Source: Ahaetulla prasina (lineage: Eukaryota; Chordata; Lepidosauria; Squamata; Colubridae). Taken from it: 64,000 bases of DNA. The position numbers were made by a program, and so were the translations under genes. The notes beneath the pieces are model-generated. The model had not been told where the DNA came from, ran no database searches, and saw only the letters and a program-made list of their open reading frames with translations. Below, in pieces: positions 1 through 22,476 of this stretch. Where the stretch lies: NCBI RefSeq assembly GCF_028640845.1, contig NC_080540.1, forward strand, positions 98,307,561 through 98,371,560, read 5' to 3'. How positions within the stretch are numbered: position 1 is the first letter of the stretch; every line of letters starts with the position of its first letter.

Positions 1-1875
1 GAATTTTGATGTTTTTAATTTTCAGTTAGCTATACAAAGTTGCTTGGCAAGGGGACACCCATAAAAATAGAAGAAATAAATATGTAAGAAAGGAATACAT
101 GTCTTTGACGCACCATGAAGTGATCTCTGGGGTTGTGGTTTTTTTTGGTCTATGTCAAAAGGTGCGTTGCAGTCTGTTTGTGACACTTCATTTCCTTGAA
201 GGCAGCGTTTTTACTTCAGTCGACTAACACACTGTTGTGAGCACTACCCTGCCCTCTGGTTACTAACAGCGGCCCTCTGCTGCTCTTGGTTTGCTGGATT
301 GTCTTCTCTTACAGAAAACCTAATCACCATCTGTTTTTCAAGTTATGTCTTAGGCTTTTGGAAGACTACTTATGTGCTTTAAAACACTAATATAGCAGGT
401 CCGCTTATTTATGGATCAGGCATCAATGTACCGTTGACCATTTCAAGAACTTCAGCTGATTTGAATGGGTATTATGATTGCTTTTACCTGCTGGCCCTGC
501 CTATCCTCCTACAGAGGAATATCTCACGTAAACATCAGAGGTGATGCCATTTTTGCCTACTCTAATGCCATTTCCTCTTTTCCATGGAATGCCTTTGGAT
601 ACCATGGCCACTTGCTGCCAGCAGTCCCTTGTAGCAGTCACCAGTTTGAGGTGAAATTGACAAAATGTCCCCCAGATGTCTCTTCTAGCTCAAATGACTG
701 TGGGTGGAACTATAAAACTAGAGCAAGTCTCTTATCTCCCCATATCTCTTGTGCAATGCATGACAAAAAGTAGCAGAAGAGGAAGAAGATAATGGATTCC
801 TTTGTGTCAATTCTCCAGCCCACAAAATAACTCCATAAAATGGGGAACTGACAACAAAAGGCCCTTAGATCTTCTACTTGCAATAAAGGTAGTGTTTTCC
901 CACCATACTTCTTTCCTCTCCCCTCTTCATATTCAGATATAATTCTTATTCCGCTGAGGTAAAATATGAAATATGACCAGCACTTCATTAAGCCAATACA
1001 CTTTAAACTGGCTCCTGCAACGAACAGCAGGAAATGCTGCTTCGTGGATGAGACCAGAGGACGTGCAGAATTATCCCCAAAGAGATTCCTAAGCCAAATT
1101 AAGTTTGAGAAATGTTTGGCCTTCAATGATGACATAATTTCCAGTGGAAACTGGCAGATGTAGTTTGCTCTGTCTGTTACTTTTCTCCCCCAGCTTCTTT
1201 TATTTCCTGACACAAGTTCATCCATATCATATTCCTACCCAGACCTAAGTCAGCTGCTCAATATATAGTTCTATTTTTCTATAGAACTTCAATGGCAAAG
1301 TTAAATAAAATGTTATATATCATATTCTGAAAGTTACCGAGTATTTTAGAAAGGTTTGGCAGTTGCGACATCTTGTCTATGTTGATGGCTTTGCTGGTTT
1401 CCAAGAGAGTTGAATTTTTGCACGCAAGGTGTGTTTCAGGACTAGCAGTGTCTTCTGAAGACAGAAGACAATCCAGTTAATGTTTCTATTATTAAAATTC
1501 AGAAAGATCTATAATGTTAATAATGTATAATCTGAAACAAATGTTTTGCTAAATGCATAATGGAACTAATTTATCTGAGAGTTTAGGAAATTTAGATCAG
1601 GAATTGCCAAATCAAAAGTTAAAAAATAAGGGTGATTTTGAATTCATGAGCTGATTACAGGAATATGCATACATTAGCAAATTAAAAAGGATTGGGCAGA
1701 AGACTATTTAATCTGCTTTCCTTCCTTATTGTACCTAATATATCGAAATATAATGTACTAATGGACTGTCTTCTAATTCAAAGAAAAAACAGATACATGT
1801 GCATATATAAAACATGAAAGGTATGTGTATCTCTTTTCTTCATTTATTCTCACAAATAATTTTTAAAATGTGTAC
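1..1875. other. Presumed intron, no recognised feature
   Basis: AT-rich sequence to the left of the last visible exon of the MEIKIN-like gene. Short open frames occur at 465-773 (plus) and 710-1225 (minus), but neither has recognisable domains or matching splice sites. No repeat was recognised with confidence. Confidence 0.4.
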
Positions 1876-11507
<9,632 letters not shown>

Positions 11508-11629
11508 CTCAGGAAAACAGGAACCAAGGTACAACAAACCTTGATACAAAAAAGAACATAAGGATATCATTTCGGAGAATAAAGCAGTAATCCAACTTAA
11601 ATGTGCCCAAAAAAAGAGAAATCAGGATT

Positions 11630-11705
11630 TGACTAGGACTTTCTTGAGCAGGGAGTTGGTCTGGAAGACTTCCACTGTCCCTTCCAACGAACTCTGTTAT
11701 GCTGT
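11630..11705 (+). mobile_element. CR1 3' end fragment, degraded
   Basis: GACTAGGACTTTCTTGAGCA then GGAGTTGGTCTGGAAGACTT and CCTTCCAACGAACTCTGTTA match the CR1 terminus. Confidence 0.65.
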
Positions 11706-12119
11706 CCAGGAACTGCACCAACTAACTCCAAAGCTATTATTTCTACAGCGAAGTCAAATACCAATTGTCCTCCAAGAGAAAATGCCCCAAAGTGTATTTT
11801 CTAGAGGAATATTGTTTGTTATGCAGACAGGTAACTCAAAAGGTGTAATTAGGTTTGCATTAATATATGCTACTTCGAGGACACTCTCAGGAAACGATTC
11901 AAGATCTGAAGTGCACATTTAGCCAATATAGGGAGAAAAGCAGAGAAGCCAAGAATCAGCAGATGAAGAACTGAAGGTGTGGGAGAAATAAGGATGCTTG
12001 GATACAATTATAAATCCAGATCCGATTGTAAAGATTCGGCCCAAGCTGAGATGACACAGGTGAGGTGGGTGAACAAACTGCCTTATAGTATATCAAAAAT
12101 ATAACTCTGAAAAATATTA

Positions 12120-12440
12120 GCGAAAGGACGAGAACCTCGTATTCGAAAGTTCCTATGGTCACAAACGGTTCCCCCACACCACAACCCGCCGTCAGCTTCT
12201 CCGCCCGCCTCATTAGCTTCCTTAATAACAGACTGACGATCTGCGCCTGGGAGTGAGCGGGGGGAGGTATTCTGATAGGCAGCGGTTTTCACCCAATCAC
12301 CACTCAGGAACGAATCCAACGATCCTATCGGAGTCCTCAACGCACTCCCTTCCTTCGCCTCATTTGTTCAGCTCGTGAAGCGCCGTGGCTGGACGTCTAA
12401 TGAGAAGAATCTGCTGGATGGCTTCGATCGAATCAAAAAC
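12120..12440 (-). promoter_or_regulatory. CpG-rich putative promoter of the MEIKIN-like gene
   Basis: This is a local GC and CpG peak in AT-rich surroundings, about 0.6-0.9 kb upstream of the first coding exon. It contains a CCAAT box (plus strand, about 12292-12296; ATTGG on the minus strand) and no clear TATA. Open frames occur on the minus strand but lack convincing donors. It could serve either strand. Confidence 0.5.
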
Positions 12441-13003
12441 CCGGCTGCCAATATTTGATTGACTTTACACGTGCATGCTTTGTCGTGCTTCTCGCTTCTT
12501 AATGTGATACTTTCCAGTTGCTTTCGGTGGCGGATACCATTATCCTTCCAAAGGGGGATTAATTTCTGCGAATTAAGAGGGGTATTTAAAGAGTTTGAAG
12601 AGTGTATTTCCGTCAACTCCTACCGTATAATTTGGCTTGTTGCATTATTATCTCTTTACTTGTGTGTGCACAACCTAACGTACAATTTTCTGGCTTTTTA
12701 AATACAGAAGACTCTATTTCTTTATACTCCTACTGTAACTCAAGGAGATGCCTTTGTCGGATTGACAGGACACATTGTGTATGCAGCAGACAACAGCCAG
12801 AATCTTGTTAAAAGATTTGATTTTTATATATTATATAAGATTGATATATGATATGTAATATATGTGATATTATATATTAAGGGGCATGCATAAGAGCACG
12901 AGTGTGCCTACTGTTCCTATCCTATTGTTTCCTTTCGTTATATCCAATTAATATAGTTATTACATACTCATACCTATATGATATGTAGAAATGATATGTT
13001 GAA

Positions 13004-15250
13004 ATGATAGAAGGTGTTGAAGCTACAGGAACCTTGGGGGCAAGTGACCACGCAATATTGGAATTCGACATTAAGCAAATACAAGTAGTAGAACAAAGTC
13101 AAACTAGAGTCTTGGACTTTAAGAGAGCTAATTTCAATAAACTTAGAGAGAGCTTGAGAAGGATTCAATGGATGAGAATCCTCAGGGGGAAAACAACTCA
13201 AGAAGCTTGGGAAATTTTGAAAAGTGAGATTATAAAAGCACAGTCTAACACAATACCAATGAAGAAGAAAAATAGTAGATCTCAAAAGAAACCAGCATGG
13301 ATGCATAAAGAACTATCTGACAAATTGAAAGACAAAAAGGACAAATATAAAAAGTGGAAAGAGGGCAAATAACTAAGGCAGAATATCAGCAACAGCCCGA
13401 GCCTGTAAAGATGAAGTGAGGAAAGCTAAGGCTCACAATGAACAAAGGCTAGCGACAAAAGTAAAAATAACAAAAAGCTTCTTCCAACATGTTAAAAACA
13501 AGAAAAAAGTCAAGGAAACAATTGGCCCATTGCTGGGAGAAAGTGGCAAGAAGATGACAAGCAACAGGGAGAAAGCAGATCTACTTAACTCATTTTTTTG
13601 CATCTGTCTTTACACAAAAGGAAAAAACAATCCAACCTATCAAAAACAGCACTACAAAAACAGATTAGAAACACAAGTTAAAATAGGGAAGAAAATGGTA
13701 AGTGAACACCTGTCTACCCTAGACGAGATCAAATCACCAGGACCGGATGGATTACACCCCAAGGTTCTGAAGGAACTGGCAGACGGATCTCAGAACCACT
13801 GAACTATATCTTTCAAAGATCCTGGAGCACAGGGAGCTGCCAGAGGACTGGAAAAGAGCTGATGTAGTTCCCATCTTCAAAAAGGAAAAAACAGATCCAG
13901 GAAACTACAGACCTATCAGTCTGACCTCAATACCGGGGAAGATTCTGGAAAAGATAATCAAGCAACGAATCACCGAACACCTTGAAGTAAACAAAGTAAT
14001 AACCAAAAGCCAACATGGGTTTGTCAAAACAGATCATGCCAGACTAATCTTATCGCATTCTTTGACAAAATGACAAAATTAGTAGACCAGAGGAATGCTG
14101 TGATATAATTTACTTGGACTTCAGTAAAGCATTTGATAAAGTAGACCATAACCTACTACTAGATAAAGTAGAAAATGTGGGTTAGACAGCACCACCACCA
14201 GATGGATTCGTAATTGGCTGACCAACCGCACTCAACGTGTAGTCCTCAACGGAACTACATCCACATGGAGGAAGTATGCAGTGGAGTACCCCAAGGCTCT
14301 GTTTTAGGCCCAGTACTCTTCAACATCTTCATCAATGACTTGGACGAGGGATAGATGGGGAACTCATCAAATTTGCAGATGACACCAAGCTGGCAGGAAT
14401 AGCCAACACTCCAGAAGATAGGCTCAAGTTACAGAAAGATCTTGACAGACTTGAACATTGGGCGCTATCTAACAAAATGAAATTCAACAGTGAAAAAGTA
14501 AGGTTCTACATTTAGGCCAAAAACAAAATGCACCAGTACCGTATATGTGGTACCTTGCTCAATAGTAGTACCTGTGAGAGGGATCTTGGAGTCCTAGTGG
14601 ATAACCATTTAGATATGAGCCAGCAGTGTGCAGCAGCTGTTAAAAAGCCAACACAGTTCTGGGCTGCATAAACAGAGGATAGAATCAAGATCACGTGAAG
14701 TGTTAGTACCACTTTATAATGCCTTGGTAAGGCCACACTTGGAATATTGCATCCAGTTTTGGTCGCCACGATGTAAAAAGATGTTGAGACTCTAGAAAGA
14801 GTGCAGAGAAGAGCAACAAAGATGATTAGGGACTGGAGGATAAAACATATGAAGAACGGTTGCAGGAACTGGGTATGTCTAGTTTAACAAAAAGAAGGAC
14901 TAGGGGAGACATGATAGCTGTGTTCCAATATCTTAGGGGCTGCCACAAAGAAGAGGGAGTCAGGCTGTTCACCAAAGCACCTGGGGGTAGAACAAGAAGC
15001 AATGGGTGGAAACTGGTCAAAGAAAGAAGCAACTTAGAACTAAGGAGAAATTTCCTGACAGTTAGAACAATTAATAAGTGGAACGACTTGCCTTCAGAAG
15101 TTGTGAATGCTCCAACACTGGAAATTTTTAAGAAAATGTTGGATAACCATCTGACTGAGATGGTATAGGGTTTCCTGCCTGGGCAGGGGGTTGGACTAGA
15201 AGGCCTCCAAGGTCCCTTCCAACTCTGATGTTATGTTATGTTATGTTATA
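13004..15250 (+). mobile_element. CR1 LINE, 5'-truncated, with frameshifts and stops
   Basis: The copy enters in the C-terminal part of the endonuclease domain (SDHAILEF). It continues through a basic linker (DKLKDKKDKYKKWKEGK), reverse transcriptase fragments (SPGPDGLHPKVLKELADG near 13735; NYRPISLTSIPGKILEKIIK near 13900; FADDTKLAG near 14370), and the C-terminal domain at 14860-15168. Many frameshifts and stops make it inactive. It ends in the CR1 3' signature GGGTTGGACTAGAAGGCCTC, then TTATG repeats. Confidence 0.92.
15226..15250. repeat. (TTATG)n tail of CR1
   Basis: About four ATGTT units directly follow the CR1 end, a case of a LINE tail seeding a microsatellite. Confidence 0.75.
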
Positions 15251-15356
15251 TATATGCTTATATATTGTATAGTTATTTCATGCTTATGCTTATATATACT
15301 GTGTGACAAAATAAATAAATAAAATAAATTATATGATGGTATGATATGACATTCTT

Positions 15357-15665
15357 ATAGGTTTCCCCTGCCCAGTTGTGTCAAACTCTAGGGGGCGGTG
15401 GTCATCTCCATTACTGAACCAAGAGAGCCAAACATTATCCAAAGACATTTCCATGATCACTTGGCTGGCATGACTATAGGCCAAGGTGCACAAAATGCTT
15501 TTACCTTCTCACCAAAATGGTACTTATCTATTTGCATTTTGTTCCAAACTACCAGGTTGGCAGAAGCTGGGGCAGGAATGGGTACTCACCTCATCATGCA
15601 GTACTCTAGATCCCAAACTGCCAACCTTCCAGTCAACAATCCCAGTGTCTTAACTAGGCCTCTGC
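15357..15665 (-). mobile_element. tRNA-derived SINE, second copy of the 6044 family
   Basis: GTCAAACTCTAGGGGGCGGT and ACCAGGTTGGCAGAAGCTGG match the SINE at 6044-6566. The tRNA-like head lies at the right end (minus orientation). Confidence 0.75.
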
Positions 15666-15935
15666 ACCATATTATACTATATTATATGTATATATATACA
15701 TATAATCATATCATATATCATATCATATTTATCGTATGTCACATATCATGTTATAATGACTTATGGATAAAAAGGGGCTTCTGGGCTACACCAGTTCTTG
15801 AGTCATTCTGTGTCAGGCAAGACAATTTCCATTCCTTAAGCTAATGCCTGGCCAGTTTTGCAATTAGGATTTGCATTCATGTGTTGAGGGGCAACACATG
15901 AATGTGGGAGCTGTTGAAAAATGCACCATGTAGGG

Positions 15936-16048
15936 CAGGGCTGTCAAACTCCCATCCCTGGCCATGCCAACACACGGTTTAGCAAAGGAGAAAAAAGTCC
16001 CGATATGTCACATGACACCACTGTGATGACGTGAGTTTGACATCCCTG
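15936..16048. mobile_element. hAT-type MITE, CAGGGCTGTCAAACTC family
   Basis: Terminal inverted repeats CAGGGCTGTCAAACTC and GAGTTTGACATCCCTG. Perfect 8-bp duplication ATGTAGGG at 15928-15935 and 16049-16056. Confidence 0.9.
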
Positions 16049-17904
16049 ATGTAGGGGATAAGCCAATTAGGAAAATTTAAAACTAGAATCTGTTCTATAA
16101 AACATTTATTGATACAAAATATAAAAACAAATGAAGTACTTCAGAATTTATTGAAAAAAACCTTACAAAAAATCCAAGGCTTGTCTTATCAATGTGTGGG
16201 ATATTTTTGTGGTTAAAAATTTGAGGGTTGGCTTTTTCATGGATGGGCTTATTTGCAAATATATACGGTATGTCAATAAAGGCTTTAAATTCAAAGTGTC
16301 TGAGTTACCATAGAACCCAAGTTCATTCTATAAGAACAGAAATAAATTAAAAATGCAGGTTTGTTTGTTTTTTTTATTAAAATTTGAAGATCTGAGGTCT
16401 GACAGATCATATGGCTCCTTAGCGTTTGCATTATTAAGGGTTTTCCTTACAGCATTTCTCCTTACGTGCAACCAAAAGGTAACATTCTCTGTCATCTGAA
16501 TACAGTATTGTCAGACACTAAGGGAGAACATAAGCAGAACAGTTCTTTCAACTTTGTTATTTTAAAGACATCTGAAAAAAAGCTATACATTTTTATAATA
16601 CTGTCTTTTTGGTTGGTAATACTGTCAAACTATTGGAGGAGCTCAAAAATTGTCTTCATTTTCAATTTTGGAATATGAGTTCACTGAATTCACTTCCAAA
16701 ATGTACTTGTGGATACTTTTTTTAAAACAGGAAAGTCCACACATTTTAAAATAGGCATTCATTTCTGAACAATTCATTATTGAGTCCATAGACAGATTAT
16801 TGGAATAAAACAGAATTTTAAAAAATATTTTATTTGTCAGTCAAGAGGAATATTAACAAATTTGATAAATGACATTTTTTTACAAAATAAAAGTCTGCAT
16901 CTTCCCCTTTGCATTTTAAGTGTATAGTACATGCGGATATCCCAAAATTGAAACAAAAAATAATTAATTACAGATATGTTAATTGATCATTGACATTTTA
17001 AATCTTCACTTTTAGTTGAAAATAGAATAAATAATATATAAGTAACTGGCTGATTTACTTGCAGTTTATTTCAATGCAGATATGTTGTCCTGTTGAATGA
17101 TAGAAAAGTATGGTCAGGTGCTGTTATCTCATAGAAAAAGAATAACTGGAAAACAACTTATGAATTATTTTTCTTCCTGGTTTTCTTGCTTACAACCAGG
17201 GTGTATAACTCAGTGCAGAAGAGCGCAGGATGTTGTGCTGTTTAGTGTCTCAGGAAGAGGTCATTTTGGTAGATTCGGATCCTCATGCAAGATTAAAAGT
17301 TACATGTGCTGAAATATCTCTTTTCTAAACAGCATTTCTAGGCAGCATTAAATTTGTTCTCTCTTAAAATTGGACACACTGAAGCTGCTATTTGTTTAAT
17401 GTCTTATTTTCACATTTTAATGATGTAACAGCTGTGTCTATTCAGAAGTAAACTAGAATGCATTTAGTAGGACCTATAGACTGGTAAAACGGGATAGAAT
17501 TTCTACTTGAATATAATGCAACAAAAATGCATTAATATTTTTATGATTCCCTGAAGTTGTTGCCTAGCATAATAGTTGCATTATTTGGTTTCAGGATGTT
17601 GAGACTAATCCCAAATCCAGAAAATGGAATCCAACTGAGCTTCCTTTGGACAGATTGGAAGAGCTGCTGCATCACCCATAATAGAAAGATGCTATCATGG
17701 AAAGACGAAAGATTAGCCCTGAAAACCCTAACAGTAGAAATGTTCAAGAACGTGACATGTTTACAGGTGGCAATTCTGCTAGTAGAGACTGAAATGGAGA
17801 ATTCTGGAAGTAATGTTGAAGCTACTAGATCCCAAATCCCTTCGATTCCTTGGATTGGTTTCCTAACTGATTTATTCAGGGATAGATTTTTTCTTTATTT
17901 AACA

Positions 17905-17944
17905 TAATAACAGAGATTGGAATGGACCTTGGAGGTCTTCTAGT
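17905..17944 (-). mobile_element. CR1 3' tail fragment
   Basis: The complement reads GGACTAGAAGACCTCCAAGG followed by TCCATTCCAATCTCTGTTAT, the CR1 terminus. Confidence 0.65.
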
Positions 17945-19811
17945 CCTCCAATAATTATTGATTGATTTAATTATTAACTACTTTTACAAAATAAGTACTA
18001 CTTTTGCAACTGTTTTGAAGTTGCCTAACTATTTTTAAATTGCATTTTATATTTGCCTTCAATAGAACAGCAAAATGTAGCAATTTATTTGGGGAAAAAA
18101 TAGTTAAGCAAAATTCTTCAACAGTAACAGCAGGAATGAATGAATACCTTGTTTTAGGTTAGAAGGGTGAGCGGAGTTTTTTTCAGCAACTGTGATGCGG
18201 AAATGAGCATGAATCAAGATATATGCTCATGCAGTATTAAGTATATTAAGTATTACTTAATATGCTTACTTAAGGAATGAAGTCTCCTTTCCTCTTGGTA
18301 GAAACTAATTTTAATCTATTCAACTTTACTATTTTGCTTAACCTGTCTATCAAATTAGGAAAAATAGAATGAATATGTTCAATCTTCTCACTCTTGCAGA
18401 AATAATCATTAGGAAGGAATTCCGCTCCTTCGGTATTGACTTGAGTATTATTCATTGATTTTTTAAAATTTTTGGATATTTGATGCATTTGCTTACCTGT
18501 TTGTTTTTAATAGGAATTGTTATATTCATCTAGAAGCTATACTTTTTCTACAACTTTTTCTAGTGTGGACTGATATAACTCTAGTGCAGCCTCATCTTCT
18601 TTAGATGTGTTAGGAATTCAACATCTAGAATTCTCCAGTTAACATACAGCTGAAGATTTCTGGGAACCATAGTGTCACCATATCTGCAGAAGATGAAGTT
18701 TGGGGAATGACAGTGTTGTTTCATCTGATTTCCTATGGCACATGAAGTACTTAGTAGGGCGGAGTAAAAATTAGTTAACTTTTTAAAACTAGGCTTTACA
18801 GCATGTTTGCTTGCTCGAGTACTGAACACAACCAAAATGACAAAAAGTTTGCTTCCTTCTACCTTTGTTACCAGTAACTTTGAAGGTATTTTTTAAAAAA
18901 AAAGTATTGTTTATACTGAGGAACATTATGAATGAAAGGATATTTTGCATTATAAAGCATCAAGCAAAATATGATGTTCCTACTAGGTAACTGTTCCAGA
19001 TCCACATTGCAGAAAATTCAAATGAAAGAATGACATATGAAATGAAGTTAGAACATGCAGCACGCTGGCATACTGTCATTTAGAGACATGTATGTAGCCT
19101 TAAGGCAAATTCTACCAAGCAACAATAGTTCTACCTTTAATGCAAGTTCAATTAAAACTGTGTGAGAGGAATGTAAAGAAAGCAAACTAATGTGCAATAT
19201 GAGCCATCTGTATATTTTCCATGAGACATCAGCACATCTGTTAAATTCCTTGATTTCATGCAAAAATAGTATGTTCTTCTAAAATTTACATTCATTTCAT
19301 ATAAGTTTATTTACATATAGATCACTAGTTTGTGCTTTCCACACATTGAAAACCAAAGATTATTTTTTTCAAGTTGATTTAATTCATTTCAAGAAAACTG
19401 AAGGTATTTTCTGATATATGCACTAATAATTTAATTTTTTTTAAAAGGGATTGTTATTTTTACCAGCAATGTGCCATAAAAACCTTTGTAAAGGATTTTT
19501 TGTTTCTCTTTCATACAAAATAAATTCATGTTTCAGTTCAGGTTTTTTTATTTTCCCCAAAATATTATATGGCCCGAGTGAAGCTTTAAATTTTATTTAT
19601 ATAACCTCATTGATATTTTGGAGAAAGGCTTTTTTAGCAGTATACTGTATATTTATAATGAAAAACTATGCAAAGTTTTTTTAACTGGAATGGCCCATTT
19701 TTCTTATGCGAGATCAGTCTCATCTCTTATTCATTCCTGCATGTTCTTCACTCAACAAGATTGCAAACTGATGACATCACAAAACAAATACACTCATACA
19801 AAGTTTCTCGT

Positions 19812-19943
19812 CACGGGTGTCAAACTCGCGGCATCAGGTTACCATCATGTGATGTTTTGCAGTGTTTTTTCCCTTTGTAGAGCTGGGATAGGTGAGTCCT
19901 GTGCCTGACGCATTCAGCCCGCAGGCCGCCAGTTTGACACCTC
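19812..19943. mobile_element. hAT-type MITE, GGTGTCAAACTC family
   Basis: CACGGGTGTCAAACTC at the left and CAGTTTGACACCTCTA at the right form inverted ends like those of 15936-16048. The duplication is not clear. Confidence 0.65.
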
Positions 19944-21837
19944 TATTCTAGTATGTCACTTAAACATCCACTAGACATAATTTATTTATGCAACTGCAAG
20001 TTATTACAGTTACATCCACCTATGATTCAATGAAGGGAGAATGGCTGCTTTTATGATGACCAGGATTTCATAATCACTATGAACCCAATTTTAGTCCCTT
20101 TGTCCTTAGTATTACTTCTAGTGATATATTGTACAGTATATTGATAGCATTTTAGACTCAAATTATTAATGTTGGCACCAGCATTCTAACCTGGAGTAAT
20201 TAGAACTTTTCTAAGAGATTCAGCAGCAGTTGTAATGTTATACTAGTTGTACATACTTAATAAAACTGGTTGATAACAAATAGTGCAATTCAAATAAATC
20301 TGGTATTTAACAGAATGCAAATGTATTCCTTTGAACACCAATGGCTCAAAAAACATATGGCTATTTAATTAGATATTTTGATTAGGGCCCTTAGATTTTT
20401 TTCCCTATATTTCCATGTTTTAAAATTGGGCCAGGTGAGCAGCCAAAATCACTTAGGAATCTCCAATGCACCTGCTGTCCACCTAAGATAAGTTCAACAG
20501 CAGGTAGAAAGGTTTTATATGAGATCGGCTACATGCAGCTAAATGTAACGGTGAATAAAGACACTGATAAGCAGCATTCAGCCTCCACAGGGGGCAACAT
20601 CTAGTCAACCTCAGCTGGTCTCAAACGTTAGAATTGAACCTAGTTAATACGTGAGTGGGCAAACACCAACAAGCTTCAGGGCTCTAGGCTAGCCTGGGAA
20701 GTAAAAAAAAACCCAATCAATCCTTCAATGGAATAGCAAACCATTTTGTTGTTGCCAAGATGGCCCTTAGTCACCAAGGATTGAGCTCCACTTCAAGGGT
20801 TTTAATAAAACAAGCAGCGCTTATGCCAGTCACAAGTGTACACTGCATCTAAATTCAATATTTTCTAAATCTAAGGATAAACCAGCATTGTCGCTTACTG
20901 TACAAAACGGACAGCTTGTGGATTGCATACCCTTAGCACTTCCAGATCATGCTTTAAAGCTTGTGTTTAGTTTGTAGATTTCGTCTAATGCACCTATGTT
21001 GCACACTATGTTGCCCATACCTCAAAACAGCCTTGCTTCATTACTTTCATGTTACTGTCATTTCTGGCAGATCCTGACCAGAAAAAAAATATTGAAAATT
21101 CAGCCCCCAGCTGCAAAAAGTCCTTCATGCTGTACTAAAAGTAGTCTGTAGTGATAACTCCCTAAACTGCGGTGTTCCAATTTGCCTAAGTTTATGAAGT
21201 GACTAGGAATAGGCTTTGACTCTAAGAGGATTTTTATCTTTTGATCCTTCACTTAACATAGAACTATGAGAATATCCTGCTAGTTCAGACCAAGGCCCAT
21301 CTTAGTTCAACATGATGATACTTCTGAGTACTTCTAAGGTACTCTTGAGCAGAAGATAAATATCTCTCTCCTGCTTTTGTTCCTCCTTGAAGACATGCTG
21401 CCCTGAGACGAGAGGGAACATTTGAGCTTTCAAAATTGATAGCACTTGATAGATTTGTCCTCCATGAATATATCCAACCCTTCTTTAAAATCATTTAATC
21501 CAATTTAGTCTGTTTCTTACAGTAATAAATGCCTTAGGTGAATTATTTGTTTAGATGAAGAATTGGTTTTTTATCTGTTCTAAATCTTCCAATCAACTTC
21601 AAAGGATGACTCTTAGTTTTAGTGTTTTGACGAAAGAGAGAACACAATTCTCCCTGCCACAAATGATTTTGTACACCTCAATCATTCTTCTTAAGCTAAA
21701 ATTTTCCAATGTTTTAATATTTGCTTGTAAGGAAAGTGTTTGAGTCCCTGATTATTTTGGTTGTCTTCTGCACGTTTTTCCATCAGATCTTAATCACATT
21801 TTGAAAAAAATCAAAAGTGAGCAGAACCACCCACAGC

Positions 21838-22010
21838 AGGCCTGCCCAATCCACAGCCCATGGGCCACATGCAGTCCTAGATTGCTAGTAATGCAGCCTT
21901 TTAACTTTATTACATGATTTATATAAATAAACTACATTATATATTTTATATGTGGCCCAAAACAATTTCTTTTCACTCAGTGAGGCCCAAGCAGACCAAA
22001 AGGATAGCCA
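21838..22010. mobile_element. Interspersed repeat shared with 7752-7915
   Basis: AGCCCATGGGCCACATGCAG and TCACTCAGTGAGGCCCAAGC match the copy at 7752. The class is uncertain. Confidence 0.5.
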
Positions 22011-22428
22011 TAATCTACAGTATTTCAGATGCAGATAAAACCATAGCATTTGTGAAAAGGTATTACAGTATGCATTATTGCCAGATTTATTTTCAGTCCC
22101 TCTGTTAATGATCCCTAGCATGGAATGTGCTTTTTTTCAGCTGAGAAATTGTGATTTGAATCTTTATGAAGCTCTCCATTAGGCCCAAGTTCTTTTTCTT
22201 GATTAGTTACAGACAGCTCAGCCCTTTTTAAAAAACATATGTTCCTTAAAGGTGATCCTGAGTGCAACAGAATACAGTTTAATCGCTAGATTGTTAGGAG
22301 GTTCTAAGATTGTCTTTAAAACGGTTCCAGTAACTTTTTTGGTGGGGAGGAGAGGATGTACAACTGAAATAAATGTATTACTTTGCATAAAAAAGCATAA
22401 TCAAACAATTTTCTCTTGATAAGAACAT

Positions 22429-22476
22429 TTTAAGATGTTGCTTAATTTATTCTTTAAGATGTTGCTTAATTTATTC
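22429..22476. repeat. Perfect 24-bp tandem duplication
   Basis: A 24-bp unit starting TTTAAGATGTTGC occurs twice without mismatch (22429-22452, 22453-22476). Each copy holds AATAAA on the minus strand, downstream of ACSL6. Confidence 0.9.

Noticed and set aside
465..773. 102-residue open frame, plus strand
   Set aside because: No known domain, no splice or promoter support, and it opposes the direction of the gene there.
12083..12340. Minus-strand open frame considered as first coding exon of the MEIKIN-like gene
   Set aside because: It needs a non-ATG start, and no good donor follows; kept only as a promoter region.
13004..13802. Two open frames that could be read as a lysine-rich host protein
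   Set aside because: They are CR1 LINE endonuclease end, linker and reverse transcriptase start.
17557..17907. 116-residue open frame, plus strand, in the intergenic region
   Set aside because: Composition and lack of similarity do not support a gene.
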